Shown piece by piece: positions 43,969-52,859 of a stretch of DNA of 64,000 nt. Origin of the DNA: Sediminibacterium sp. (GTDB lineage Bacteria; Bacteroidota; Bacteroidia; Chitinophagales; Chitinophagaceae); assembly GCA_017537025.1 (NCBI GenBank), contig JAFWCB010000008.1:620001-684000 (forward strand), read 5' to 3'. Numbering within the stretch: position 1 is the stretch's first letter; every line of letters starts with the position of its first letter. The notes below the pieces were generated by a model. It was given only the letters and a program-made list of their open reading frames with translations, was not told the origin of the DNA and ran no database searches. Both the position numbers and the translations under genes were made by a program.

Positions 43969-45201
43969 ATGCCAAAAAATACAGACGAACTAGAAAAACA
44001 ATTAGAACTTTTATCACTAGGTTCAGGAGTTGAAGACGAGGTTGAGGAATTCCAACCTTTCGACCCTGAGAAAATTTCTATTGATACAAAACCAGTAATG
44101 ATGGATACTTTACTTCGTAGATTGGAGCAAGGTTCAATTATTCTTAATCCAGATTTTCAGCGTAATGAAGTTTGGACAATGGATAAGAAGTGTAAACTAA
44201 TTGAATCGCTTATGCTGAAAATTCCTCTGCCAATGTTTTATGTTTCAGCTGACGAAAAGGCAAACTATTATGTTGTAGATGGATTGCAGCGATTGAGCAC
44301 ACTTCGTGATTTTATTTTAGGGCAGAAGTTTTTGAAAACAAAAGAAGAAAGGTTCAAAGGCGAAGGATTTAAGTTAGAGGATTTAGAATTTTGGGGTGAT
44401 TCTTACGATGGATTAAATTTTAATGCACTCCCTACCAATATAAAAAACAGAATTTTAGAAACGGGTTTTACCTTTACTATTATAAACCCTGGCACTCCCG
44501 AAGAGGTAAAGCGAAATATTTTCAAACGTATTAACACAGGCGGTGAACCATTGACACCACAAGAAATCCGTCATGCACTTTATATTGGTCAGTCAACGAA
44601 ATTATTACTTAAACTCTCGCAGACTGAAGAATTTTTGGAAGCAACTGGACGTTCTGTAAAATCAAATCGAATGATGGACAGAGAGCTTATTTTACGTTGC
44701 CTAGCTTTCAATGTTCGGTCTTATGAAAATTATCCAAAGAACAATGATATGGATGCATTCCTTAGTGATACAATGCGCATCATCAATGTTATGCCTTCAC
44801 TCAATGGTAAAGAGGGAGCAAAAGTATTTAAAGAGGGGGTAACGAGAGAGCAGGTTTTAATTAAAGATATTGATATTTTGGAAGAAAGATTTTTGCTAGC
44901 AATGGAGAGGGCAAAAGAAATTTTTGAAGAGCATGCTTTTAGAAAAAGTTATCCGGGAAAACGCAGAACACCAATTAATAAAGGGTTATTTGAAGTATGG
45001 GCTAATCTTTTAGGTCAAATATCTGAAAAAGAGTTCGGGAGATTGGTGCAGAATAAAGATGCCTTTATTGAGGAGCATTCCGAGTTATTGGATGACGATA
45101 TGTTTATATATTACATTTCAAGGGACAGTTTAAAATTCTTTTCAGTTAAAGAGCGCTATGAAAAATTGCTAAGGTTGTTAAATAAATACACAAATGATTA
45201 G
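43969..45201 (+). CDS. DUF262 (ParB/GmrSD N-terminal-like) protein
   Basis: 410 residues. The DUF262 core is plain: SIILNPDFQRNEVWTMDKKCKLIESLML..PLPMFYV, the DGLQRLSTL motif (DGQQR in most members, about residue 103) and FKRINTGGEPLTPQEIRHALY. The C-terminal 180 residues are helical and lack the DUF1524/HNH nuclease part of full GmrSD enzymes. First gene of a tight operon; its stop overlaps the ATPase start by 8 bp. Likely an NTP-binding or nicking component of a defence system. Confidence 0.88.
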   Translation: MPKNTDELEKQLELLSLGSGVEDEVEEFQPFDPEKISIDTKPVMMDTLLRRLEQGSIILNPDFQRNEVWTMDKKCKLIESLMLKIPLPMFYVSADEKANYYVVDGLQRLSTLRDFILGQKFLKTKEERFKGEGFKLEDLEFWGDSYDGLNFNALPTNIKNRILETGFTFTIINPGTPEEVKRNIFKRINTGGEPLTPQEIRHALYIGQSTKLLLKLSQTEEFLEATGRSVKSNRMMDRELILRCLAFNVRSYENYPKNNDMDAFLSDTMRIINVMPSLNGKEGAKVFKEGVTREQVLIKDIDILEERFLLAMERAKEIFEEHAFRKSYPGKRRTPINKGLFEVWANLLGQISEKEFGRLVQNKDAFIEEHSELLDDDMFIYYISRDSLKFFSVKERYEKLLRLLNKYTND

Positions 45202-46216
45202 TGAAGTATCTCTTATAGGATTTAAATCATTTTTGAATCGCAAGTTAAAATTGGGTCAACTAACCGTTCTCACTGGATTAAATAGCAGTGGGAAAAGCTC
45301 AATAATTCAGGCTCTTCTTATTCTTGAAAAGGCAAAGCGTAATGAAAATAGCATTTTGCTTGATGGGCATGGTTCGGTTGAAGAAATAAGAAACACATAT
45401 CATAACAAAGAAATTCAGTTGGGGGTTACTGATGAATTTGGCTTGGAGTTTACAACTGACATTGCCATAGGAAATATAGAAGGTCAAACTTATGCTTGCA
45501 AAAACAGAGAAGAATTTAAGTATCCCGAAATCATTTACATTTCGGCAAATAGATTTGGACCAAAAACATCTGTTCCGATTTATAATGACAGTTTCAAGAG
45601 AAACAGAATTGGAGCAAACGGAGAAAATCTGTTTCAGTTTATCAAATCGTTTGAAGACAAAACAATTGATGAAAGATTGAAGCACCCGAAATCAGAAGGG
45701 GAAACTTTAGAATATAACATCAGAGGTTGGATGAGTGTTATTTCTCCCAATGTTAAATTCAGATACGAAATAGATAAGAACAGTGATACTTCCTATTCCA
45801 TGTTCAACGAGCATAGAGCAACCAATGTTGGCTTTGGTTTGAGCTATTCTCTTTCGGTAATTGCATCTCTACTTATTGGAACATTAATCCCAAACAGTTT
45901 GGTGCTAATTGAAAATCCTGAAGCTCATCTGCATCCTAAAGGGCAAACTGAAATTGCTAACCTTATTTCGCTTTGTGCAATGGTAGGGACGCAAGTAATA
46001 ATTGAAACTCACAGCGACCATATTTTTGATGGAATTAGAATCGCTGCAAAAAATTCAAATGGTTTTGCGAAGAATGTTCAAATACACTGGTTTGAACTAA
46101 ACGACAAACAAAACTCCGAGGTTGCTTCACCAGAACTGAATGATGATGGAAGATTAAACAAGTGGCCCAAAGGATTATTTGACGAGTTTGAAATCAATGC
46201 CTCTAAACTTCTGTAA
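45194..46216 (+). CDS. RecF/OLD-like AAA ATPase with DUF3696 C-terminus
   Basis: 340 residues. Starts directly with an ABC/SMC-like ATPase head: FKSFLNRKLKLGQLTVLTG and Walker A GLNSSGKSSII (about 29-39), Walker B with signature LVLIENPEAHLHPKGQ, and the switch IIETHSDHIFDGIRIA. The last 40 residues (DDGRLNKWPKGLFDEFE) are the DUF3696 motif. There is no TOPRIM nuclease domain, unlike OLD or GajA. Coupled by overlap to DUF262 and 8 bp from the third gene. Confidence 0.9.
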   Translation: MISEVSLIGFKSFLNRKLKLGQLTVLTGLNSSGKSSIIQALLILEKAKRNENSILLDGHGSVEEIRNTYHNKEIQLGVTDEFGLEFTTDIAIGNIEGQTYACKNREEFKYPEIIYISANRFGPKTSVPIYNDSFKRNRIGANGENLFQFIKSFEDKTIDERLKHPKSEGETLEYNIRGWMSVISPNVKFRYEIDKNSDTSYSMFNEHRATNVGFGLSYSLSVIASLLIGTLIPNSLVLIENPEAHLHPKGQTEIANLISLCAMVGTQVIIETHSDHIFDGIRIAAKNSNGFAKNVQIHWFELNDKQNSEVASPELNDDGRLNKWPKGLFDEFEINASKLL

Positions 46217-46224
46217 TTAAGTTT

Positions 46225-47139
46225 ATGTTTCATTTTTGCTTCAACGACAGCATTCCGAAAGACGGAACTAATGATGGACTGGTAAAACATTTATCAGTTA
46301 CACTTATTCATTACGACAAAATCAAAAGGCGTTTTCCTACATCTGTGAATGGAATCATTACCGACCGATTACCTGAGAAAGTTTATCTGAATACTTCTGA
46401 ATTTTCCTTGAGTGATTGCATCGAGCATTTAGATAGAGAATTGAAAATAATTGCTTGTGCAAATTTCGGTAAGTATCCTGTAGATGATTATTACAATCAA
46501 TTTGATATTGACAGCTTGCTAGCAAATGAATACACGATTACAGTAAATAAAATTGAGCATGATGCAACTAATGCAAAGATTGTTCAGGAGAATGGAGGTA
46601 TACTTTTCACACTCCCAATTCATAAGGAATTAGAAAACAACACTCTTGTAATTAGCGGCAAAGAAAAGCAAACTTGCGATGCAATAAATCAATATGGTTC
46701 TGACACAAACACTAATTTCATTTCTGATTACATCCAAGACGACATTGTAAAAAGGGCAGCCGGTTTTGATAAATTAATTGCTTTTGTTGGCGCTTGTAAG
46801 TATGATGCAAGATTTAAATCTGATTTTGACAACCTAACTTTTGCAACACAGAAAAAACTTTTAAGTCATGTTCACCAATCAATAGAACGGAAAGCCGAAA
46901 CAAGATTTTATCCTGATGATAAAAAAATAAAAGATGTAACTCCACATAATGAAAAATCAATTAAGGTTTTTGAATTAAGAGTTTTTGAACCTGTTGCAGT
47001 CAGAATGTATTTCTACGAGACTCCAAAGAAAATTTATTTCGGCTGCATAAATGGGAAACCAAAAAAGAAAGTTCAAGACAACGATATTTTGAACGCTGCT
47101 TCAATAATCAAAGAACTTATTATATTGGATAAGAGTTAA
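46225..47139 (+). CDS. Unknown third protein of the DUF262-ATPase operon
   Basis: 304 residues, no recognised N-terminal domain, no signal or membrane segment. The last 60 residues (IKVFELRVFEPVAVRMYFYE..KKIYFGCINGKPKKKVQDNDILNAASII) look like the core strands of RelE/Gp49-type toxins, with basic residues in the final strand. That is a pattern impression, not a search result. Operon position says it works with the DUF262 protein and ATPase, perhaps as effector. Confidence 0.8.
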   Translation: MFHFCFNDSIPKDGTNDGLVKHLSVTLIHYDKIKRRFPTSVNGIITDRLPEKVYLNTSEFSLSDCIEHLDRELKIIACANFGKYPVDDYYNQFDIDSLLANEYTITVNKIEHDATNAKIVQENGGILFTLPIHKELENNTLVISGKEKQTCDAINQYGSDTNTNFISDYIQDDIVKRAAGFDKLIAFVGACKYDARFKSDFDNLTFATQKKLLSHVHQSIERKAETRFYPDDKKIKDVTPHNEKSIKVFELRVFEPVAVRMYFYETPKKIYFGCINGKPKKKVQDNDILNAASIIKELIILDKS

Positions 47140-47142
47140 AAA

Positions 47143-47322
47143 ATGATAAAAGAAGAAATCAACGCACAAAAAGCATACATATTTGCAATTCTCACAAGCC
47201 AACGCACAGACCGAAGCTTAGGCAAAGAACTTGCAAAGTCAATGCAGGAAAAAATTATATTTAAAAAATTTCCTTACTCTTCAAAAAATAAAAAACGCCA
47301 CACACAACCCGACAGACAGTGA
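47143..47322 (+). CDS. Small 59-residue frame after the defence operon
   Basis: ATG 47143 to TGA 47322, 3 bp after the previous stop, so positioned like a fourth operon gene. MIKEEINAQKAYIFAILTSQ is helical; the rest is Lys/Arg-rich and low complexity (KKFPYSSKNKKRHTQPDRQ). No similarity recognised. May be a real small protein or chance reading in a decaying end. Confidence 0.35.
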   Translation: MIKEEINAQKAYIFAILTSQRTDRSLGKELAKSMQEKIIFKKFPYSSKNKKRHTQPDRQ

Positions 47323-47383
47323 CACGAAAACTCAATACTGGCAATGGTTTACAAATACGACCGGACAGAATACCAGCCGGTAA

Positions 47384-47527
47384 CAACGTGTTGCCTCAAT
47401 TGGCGATAACCCCGACAAGTCGGGGCAGGCTGTGCAAAATTGAAGCAGAGTGCTACTATCAAGCTTTTATGCTGGGTAACAGTGTAGTGCTCCGGAATCG
47501 CCAACTGTTGCAACACGCAAAACGTTG
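47384..47527. repeat. Long imperfect inverted repeat around a REP-like hairpin
   Basis: Left arm 47384-47407 (CAACGTGTTGC...TTGGCGAT) and right arm 47497-47527 (ATCGCCAACTGTTGCAACACG...CGTTG) are complementary at CGTGTTGC and TTGGCGAT. Between them lies a perfect CCCCGAC-AA-GTCGGGG hairpin (47410-47425). It resembles the secondary structure of cassette recombination sites, but the ends do not fit RYYYAAC/GTTRRRY. Origin uncertain. Confidence 0.5.
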
Positions 47528-47874
47528 TGTAATGCAATGACTGCGCTATCAGGAAAAGATATAATCAAGTTTTTGAAGGTCAACATTCAATTGTTGGTCG
47601 ACAATACTTATGGACTTGGATATTGAGCATCAACAACTTTAAAAGATGAGACTTTTACCTTCTGTTATTTTTCTTTATCCAGCTACAATAGCTACCACCA
47701 ACCTCTAAGGATTTACACGATTTAGACTTTCATAATGGAGCTTTAACTTTTGATATTTAACTTTTAAATTCACATACAAATATCTAAATACGATGTTGTA
47801 GAATTACATTAGCTGGTACAATAATTTGAACCCCTTCATGAAGCCACTTCGACTCCTTTTTTAGAAAAACTTGT
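47528..47874. other. Gene-free stretch before the toxin-antitoxin pair
   Basis: About 350 AT-rich bases with scattered short stops in all frames and no gene. It probably joins two separately acquired modules. Confidence 0.5.
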
Positions 47875-47897
47875 AGTATATACAAAAAGTATATACT
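47875..47897. promoter_or_regulatory. Palindromic operator of the RHH/MazF operon
   Basis: Perfect 9-bp inverted repeat AGTATATAC / GTATATACT around AAAAA, 21 bp before the antitoxin ATG. Its position and symmetry suit autoregulation by the ribbon-helix-helix antitoxin. Confidence 0.7.
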
Positions 47898-47918
47898 TTT
47901 ATAAAAAATATAGTTTCT

Positions 47919-48149
47919 ATGAAAACTTTATCATTAAAACTCGATGATACCACATTCGATGAAGCCGAAGAAATAATTACAAAGCTTAACGTAGCAAGAA
48001 ACAGATACATAAACGAAGCGGTTAGTGTTTACAACCGATATAATAAAAGAAAAATGCTTAAGAGTAAGCTTCTAAAGGAATCGAAACTTACAATGACTGA
48101 TTCATTACAAATTCTTCATGAATTTGAAAAGCTTATAGATGAAAATTAA
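47919..48149 (+). CDS. Ribbon-helix-helix antitoxin
   Basis: 76 residues. The N-terminal strand KTLSLKLDDTTFDEAEEII followed by ARNRYINEAVSVYN is an RHH DNA-binding unit; the C-terminal tail (SLQILHEFEKLIDEN) would wrap and inhibit the toxin. Overlaps the toxin gene by 11 bp, the usual coupling of antitoxin and toxin. Confidence 0.85.
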   Translation: MKTLSLKLDDTTFDEAEEIITKLNVARNRYINEAVSVYNRYNKRKMLKSKLLKESKLTMTDSLQILHEFEKLIDEN

Positions 48150-48474
48150 GCAATATGAGATCTGGCTTGCCGATTTGGACCCGAGTAGAGGAACAGAGCC
48201 GGGTAAAACGAGACCGGTTGTAATTATACAGACAGACCTGTTAAACACGCATCATTTATCTACGCTGATTTGTCCAATAACTTCAAATGTTCAACCTGAA
48301 ATTGAAATTCTAAGAGTCCAACTAAAGAAAAATCAACTTGATAAGCCAAGTGATATTTTGGTAGATCAAATTAGAGCCATTGATAACAACAGACTTATTC
48401 AAAAAATTGGTAAGCTTAATGAGGAGCAAATTGTCAAATTGAGAAATAATATCTCGATCGTGTTAGATTTATAA
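48139..48474 (+). CDS. MazF/PemK-family mRNA interferase toxin
   Basis: 111 residues. Family pattern: YEIWLADLDPSRGTEPGKTRPVVIIQ (with the catalytic Arg of GKTRP), LICPITSN, LVDQIRAIDNNRL. Sequence-specific RNase expected to cut mRNA when the antitoxin is degraded. Full length with intact key residues. Confidence 0.93.
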   Translation: MKIKQYEIWLADLDPSRGTEPGKTRPVVIIQTDLLNTHHLSTLICPITSNVQPEIEILRVQLKKNQLDKPSDILVDQIRAIDNNRLIQKIGKLNEEQIVKLRNNISIVLDL

Positions 48475-48516
48475 GCGCTGCAATTGGGGTATAACGGCCT
48501 ACAACCCCCAAATCCT

Positions 48517-48930
48517 CTACATAAACCTATCCCTCAATTCCTCAGTTGGTACCCAGCATTCTTCTTTTTTTCCAAACCATTGATATCTGTTTTTCGCGAT
48601 ATAATCGTACACTAAGTTTCTGATGAATGGAGGTACAATAATAAAGGCGTACAACAAATTATAGGGGAAGGAGAGTTGTTTAGCAATTCGTAAGGCAGCA
48701 GTAGATCGGTAATAAACTTTTCCTTCTTCTACCAAAATAACAGAGTTGAAAGAAGTAGAAGCTGCGGCAAAATCTTGGAGGATGCTTTTAGCAATATCAC
48801 TTTGCAAAGAGGCAAATTTGAATTTTTGTTCCGAATCGTGTTTAATCACAAACTGAACAGAGCTGCTACACAGGTTACATACACCATCGAAGAGAATGAT
48901 AGGGTGTTGATATGTAGCGAGTTTACTCAT
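48517..48930 (-). CDS. DCC-family thiol-disulfide oxidoreductase-like protein
   Basis: 137 residues from ATG 48930; the frame is open six codons upstream from a TTG, but that extension is a run of heptad repeat. DUF393/DCC motif IILFDGVCNLCSSSVQFVI with the DxxCxxC residues, SVILVEEGKVYYRSTAALRI, and the C-terminal aromatic segment. Function poorly known. First host gene right of the defence region. Confidence 0.9.
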   Translation of the reverse strand: MSKLATYQHPIILFDGVCNLCSSSVQFVIKHDSEQKFKFASLQSDIAKSILQDFAAASTSFNSVILVEEGKVYYRSTAALRIAKQLSFPYNLLYAFIIVPPFIRNLVYDYIAKNRYQWFGKKEECWVPTEELRDRFM

Positions 48931-48938
48931 ATAATTTT

Positions 48939-49015
48939 CAATCTTCAATCTACAATCTTCAATCTACAATCTGAGTATTTCCAGATTCCAGTCTCCGGTC
49001 TTTGGTCTCCGGTCT
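48939..49015. repeat. Two heptad arrays, CAATCTN and NNGGTCT
   Basis: Five CAATCTN units at exact 7-base steps (48939-48973), then after 7 bases five units CCAGATT, CCAGTCT, CCGGTCT, TTGGTCT, CCGGTCT (48981-49015) ending two bases before the yebC stop. The cores differ but the 7-base period is kept. Confidence 0.8.
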
Positions 49016-49016
49016 A

Positions 49017-49739
49017 CTATCCCATATTATGAAACACCTTATTCACATCTTCATCCTGCTCTAACTTTTCAATAAGCTTGGATACTTCTTCTGCCTGCTC
49101 ATCGGTAACAGGAACGGTGGTGGTAGGTATCCATTCAAGCTCAGCGCTTAGCGGTGTCAAATTTTTATCTTCTAAGGCTTTTTGTAGTTTACCAAAATCT
49201 ACAAAGGCGCAACGTAAAACGAGTAAAGAATTTCCTTGATCATCGCTACTTTCGCCTAACTCTTCTAAGCCAAAATCTATCAATTCCAATTCTAATTCTT
49301 CGGGATCAATGCCTTCGGGTTTTAATTTAAAAACCCCCATTTTCTTAAACTGAAAACTAACACTACCACTGGTTCCCATAGCGCCGTTGCCTTTATTAAA
49401 ATAGCTTTTAATATTGGCTACAGTTCTTACATGGTTATCAGTAGCTGTTTCAATTAGGAGGGCAACACCATGAGGAGCATATCCTTCGTATAAAATTTCT
49501 TCATAGTTGCTGGTATCTTTACCCATGGCTCTTTTAATAGCCGCTTCCACTCTATCTTTTGGCATACCCACACTACGCGCATTTTGAAAACATCTTCTTA
49601 ATGCGGGATTAGTGGCAGGATCCGGACCACTTGCTTTAACAGCAATCACTATTTCTTTTCCAATCCGGGTAAACTGCTTCGCCATTCTATCCCAGCGCGC
49701 AAACATCGTAGCTTTTCGTACTTCAAATATTCTTCCCAT
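49017..49739 (-). CDS. YebC/PmpR family protein (TACO1-like)
   Basis: 240 residues, cytoplasmic. [49 protein letters not shown] and [21 protein letters not shown] are YebC hallmarks. Members act as transcriptional regulators or help ribosomes through difficult (polyproline) stretches. The residues [22 protein letters not shown] replace the common MAGHSKWAN start, typical of the Bacteroidota variants. Confidence 0.93.
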   Translation of the reverse strand: MGRIFEVRKATMFARWDRMAKQFTRIGKEIVIAVKASGPDPATNPALRRCFQNARSVGMPKDRVEAAIKRAMGKDTSNYEEILYEGYAPHGVALLIETATDNHVRTVANIKSYFNKGNGAMGTSGSVSFQFKKMGVFKLKPEGIDPEELELELIDFGLEELGESSDDQGNSLLVLRCAFVDFGKLQKALEDKNLTPLSAELEWIPTTTVPVTDEQAEEVSKLIEKLEQDEDVNKVFHNMG

Positions 49740-49780
49740 TTCTATCTACTAAATTTTTTAATTTTCATTATTAAGGCATT

Positions 49781-49808
49781 CTATCACCTATAACCTATAA
49801 CCTATTGC
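49781..49808. repeat. Short heptad array CTATNNC
   Basis: Four 7-base units CTATCAC, CTATAAC, CTATAAC, CTATTGC between the yebC start and the permease terminator; another member of the 7-base-period repeats. Confidence 0.65.
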
Positions 49809-49846
49809 GTAAAATTACTGCATATTCTTCTTGCCCCCAAGTCAAT

Positions 49847-49874
49847 AAAAAACCCGCTACCATGGTAACGGGCT
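49847..49874 (-). terminator. Terminator of the APC permease gene
   Basis: On the minus strand a hairpin CCCGTTACC-AT-GGTAGCGGG (one mismatch) followed by TTTTTTATTG, 22 bp after the permease stop. Confidence 0.8.
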
Positions 49875-49895
49875 CTTAGTAGAATTATATATCAG

Positions 49896-51467
49896 TTATT
49901 TTAAAGCACTTCTATTCTTAGAATATGTGAAGTAAACAACTAAGCCAATAGCCATCCATCCAAAAGCTACTTTTAATGTTTGTTGATCTAATGCAACGAT
50001 CATACCTAAACAAATAACAGCACCTAAAATGGGTACTAAAGGAACTAATGGTGTTTTGAATGGTCGCTCCATTTCGGGCGATTTTATGCGTAAGATCCAA
50101 ACCCCGATACTCACTAATACGAAGGCAAATAATGTTCCGAAAGAAGTTAAATCACCTGCTACACTACCCGGTATAAAAGCGGCAAATAAGCCAACGAAAA
50201 TGAATAATATCCAGTTGGCTTTATAAGGTGTTTTAAATTTAGGATGTAAGTCGCCAAAAGCTTTCGGAATCAATCCATCATTACTCATCGTATAGAAAAT
50301 ACGACTTTGTCCCATTAACATCACCAATATTACAGAGGAGAAACCGGCAAGGATGGCTACCGTTACACTGGTACCTAACCATTCATACCCTTTCATATAG
50401 GTTTGAATAGCATACGCTACAGAAGCTTCTTTACCTGCTGTTTTAAATTCGGTATAGTTCGCAACTCCTGTTAGTACATGTCCGAATAAAATGTACAATA
50501 TGGTACATACCACTAAAGAGCCCAAGATACCGATGGGCATATCTCTTTTAGGATTTTTGGCTTCCTGAGCGGCAGTACTTACGGCATCAAAACCAATGAA
50601 GGCAAAGAATACAATGGCAGCGCCACCGATTACACCACCCCATCCCCATTTAAAGAACCCTTCATGTCCAACAGTGCCTTCGGGAATCAAGTAAGGGGTA
50701 TGATTTTGTGGGTTGATGAATTTCCAGCCAAAACCGATGAAAAGCAATACAATGGCCACTTTTACAAATACGATGATCATATTTACAAAAGCTGATTCCT
50801 GCGATCCCTTTATTAACAAAAGCGTTAATAGCAATAAGATGATAAGGGCAGGGGCATTTACAATACCGCTGGTAATAGACACTAAGCCGGTTAGGTTAGC
50901 GGGTAAAGCCTTGTACTGGTCGGCACTTAATAAAAGAATACCATGCTTAACAGATTTAGCAGCAACAGGCAACACAGCCGTAATTTGATTTACGGCATCA
51001 CCGGTTACCTGGTATAATTTCTCAAAGGGGGAATGGCACCATTGATAGGGTATGGTTCCGCCCAATAAATTATTTAAATATTCGCTCCATGCGATAGACA
51101 CCGTAGCAGCACCCAATGCATATTCCATAATTAGGGCCCATCCAATGATCCAGGCAACCAATTCACCCATGGTTACATAAGAGTATGCATACGCACTACC
51201 TGCAATGGGTATCATGGCAGCGAATTCAGCATAACATAAACCTGCGAATGCGCAACCAATAGCAGCCACAATAAAGGAAATAGTAACAGCCGGACCAGCC
51301 GCTTCGGCAGAAGCAGCAGCTGTTCTTACAAATAATCCGGCACCAATAATAGCACCGATACCGAGTGCCACAAGATTACCGGCTCCGAGGGTTCTTTTTA
51401 ATCCCTTTTCAGAATCACCGGCTTGAGACAACATTACCGAAAGCGATTTCTTTCTAAATAAACTCAT
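49896..51467 (-). CDS. APC-superfamily amino-acid permease (CAT type)
   Basis: 523 residues with about 12-13 membrane spans, inner membrane. The N-terminal GAGNLVALGIGAIIGAGLFVRTG-like signature (APC motif), EYALGAATVSIAWSEY and FIGFDAVSTAAQEAKNPKRDMP are hallmarks of cationic-amino-acid/YhdG-type transporters. Substrate not certain. Single gene with own terminator. Confidence 0.9.
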   Translation of the reverse strand: MSLFRKKSLSVMLSQAGDSEKGLKRTLGAGNLVALGIGAIIGAGLFVRTAAASAEAAGPAVTISFIVAAIGCAFAGLCYAEFAAMIPIAGSAYAYSYVTMGELVAWIIGWALIMEYALGAATVSIAWSEYLNNLLGGTIPYQWCHSPFEKLYQVTGDAVNQITAVLPVAAKSVKHGILLLSADQYKALPANLTGLVSITSGIVNAPALIILLLLTLLLIKGSQESAFVNMIIVFVKVAIVLLFIGFGWKFINPQNHTPYLIPEGTVGHEGFFKWGWGGVIGGAAIVFFAFIGFDAVSTAAQEAKNPKRDMPIGILGSLVVCTILYILFGHVLTGVANYTEFKTAGKEASVAYAIQTYMKGYEWLGTSVTVAILAGFSSVILVMLMGQSRIFYTMSNDGLIPKAFGDLHPKFKTPYKANWILFIFVGLFAAFIPGSVAGDLTSFGTLFAFVLVSIGVWILRIKSPEMERPFKTPLVPLVPILGAVICLGMIVALDQQTLKVAFGWMAIGLVVYFTYSKNRSALK

Positions 51468-51602
51468 AATTTGTTAATTGGGTTCTTTGAAGAATGTTGG
51501 GCAAAATAATCATAATATCGCTTTCTACCACCAAAACTTACACAAATCTATCCTATAGGCTATTCCAATTATTGGGTTATATTGCCGCCAAATTAGTTGC
51601 CG

Positions 51603-52850
51603 ATGAAGAATAAGCTAACGATCTCCATCATAATTGCAATGTTTTTGGGCATTGTAGCCGGGTATATTGTACATGAAACGGCTTCGCCCGAATCAATCGG
51701 CACATTTGCCAAAAGCATTAAATTGCTGGGTACCATATTTATCCGGTTGGTAAAAACCATTATCGCCCCGCTTGTATTTACTACGCTGGTTGTAGGTATT
51801 GCTAAATTGGGTGATTTGAAAACAGTTGGACGTGTAGGCGGAAAAGCCATGCTTTGGTTTATCAGTGCATCCTTAGTGAGTTTGCTTATAGGTATGATAT
51901 TGGTAAACTTTTTTAAACCCGGCTCTTATATTGATTTGTCTCATGCAGATAATGCCGGATTAAAAGACCTGATGGGTAAAACAACGGAATTTTCTTTGCA
52001 AAAATTTATCGAGCATGTAGTGCCATCCAGTGCTTTTGATGCCTTAGCTACCAATGAAATTTTACAGATCGTAGTGTTCTCTATTTTCTTCGGTGTAGCG
52101 GCCGCCAATTTGGGTGAATATTCTAAACCTGTTATTAAAGCTTTAGATGTAGTAGCCCATATTATTTTAAAAATCGTAGGGTATGTAATGAATTTTGCAC
52201 CTTTTGGAGTATTTGGTACACTGGCTGCCGTGGTTGCTGAAAAGGGTTTGGGTATTTTTAATTTCTACTTTATTTACTTTGGCTATTTCGTAATGGGGAT
52301 TGCCATACTATGGATCCTTCTTTCAACAGCAGGATTTCTCATCTTAGGTAAAAGAATGAGAAGTTTATTTCAGCATATTGCAAACCCTTTATTGGTAGCG
52401 TTCAGCACAACGAGTAGCGAAGCCGTATTCCCTAAATTAACAGAAGAGTTAGAACGCTTTGGTTGTAAAAATAAAATTGTTTCTTTTATACTTCCCTTGG
52501 GTTATTCTTTCAATTTAGATGGAAGTATGATGTACATGACTTTTGCTAGTTTAGCTATTGCGCAAGCCTATGGTATTCATATGCCCATTGGAGAGCAACT
52601 TACCATGTTATTGGTTTTAATGCTCACCAGTAAAGGTATTGCAGGTGTTCCAAGAGCATCATTGATAATTGTACTAGCAACCTGTGCGATGTTTAAAATT
52701 CCACCGGAAGGGGTTGCCCTCATTTTACCGATCGATCATTTCTGTGATATGTTCCGTACCGGTACTAATGTATTGGGGAATGCTTTAGCCACTAGTGTAG
52801 TGAGTAAATGGGAAGGTGAATTAAATGAACCTGCAGCCACCGCTGCTTAA
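51603..52850 (+). CDS. Dicarboxylate/amino acid:cation symporter (DAACS family)
   Basis: 415 residues from ATG 51603 (upstream TTG two codons earlier rejected). Seen: FIRLVKTIIAPLVFTTLVVGIAKLGD, the serine-rich hairpin FSTTSSEAVFPKL, GYSFNLDGSMMYMTFASLAIAQA (NMDGT-like motif) and GIAGVPRASLI. These are substrate and Na+/H+ binding regions of GltP/DctA transporters; uptake of glutamate, aspartate or C4-dicarboxylates. 9 bp before dedA. Confidence 0.94.
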   Translation: MKNKLTISIIIAMFLGIVAGYIVHETASPESIGTFAKSIKLLGTIFIRLVKTIIAPLVFTTLVVGIAKLGDLKTVGRVGGKAMLWFISASLVSLLIGMILVNFFKPGSYIDLSHADNAGLKDLMGKTTEFSLQKFIEHVVPSSAFDALATNEILQIVVFSIFFGVAAANLGEYSKPVIKALDVVAHIILKIVGYVMNFAPFGVFGTLAAVVAEKGLGIFNFYFIYFGYFVMGIAILWILLSTAGFLILGKRMRSLFQHIANPLLVAFSTTSSEAVFPKLTEELERFGCKNKIVSFILPLGYSFNLDGSMMYMTFASLAIAQAYGIHMPIGEQLTMLLVLMLTSKGIAGVPRASLIIVLATCAMFKIPPEGVALILPIDHFCDMFRTGTNVLGNALATSVVSKWEGELNEPAATAA

Positions 52851-52859
52851 AGAAATAGT

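Noticed and set aside
47319-47540. 73-codon frame spanning the inverted repeat
   Set aside because: Runs through the CCCCGAC hairpin and both repeat arms on no recognisable domain; an antisense frame of similar length exists, as expected from a palindrome.
48475-48516. Third attC-like site after mazF (GGGGTATAACGGCCTACAACCCC)
   Set aside because: Only a short GGGG/CCCC stem is visible and the ends do not fit the RYYYAAC/GTTRRRY rule.
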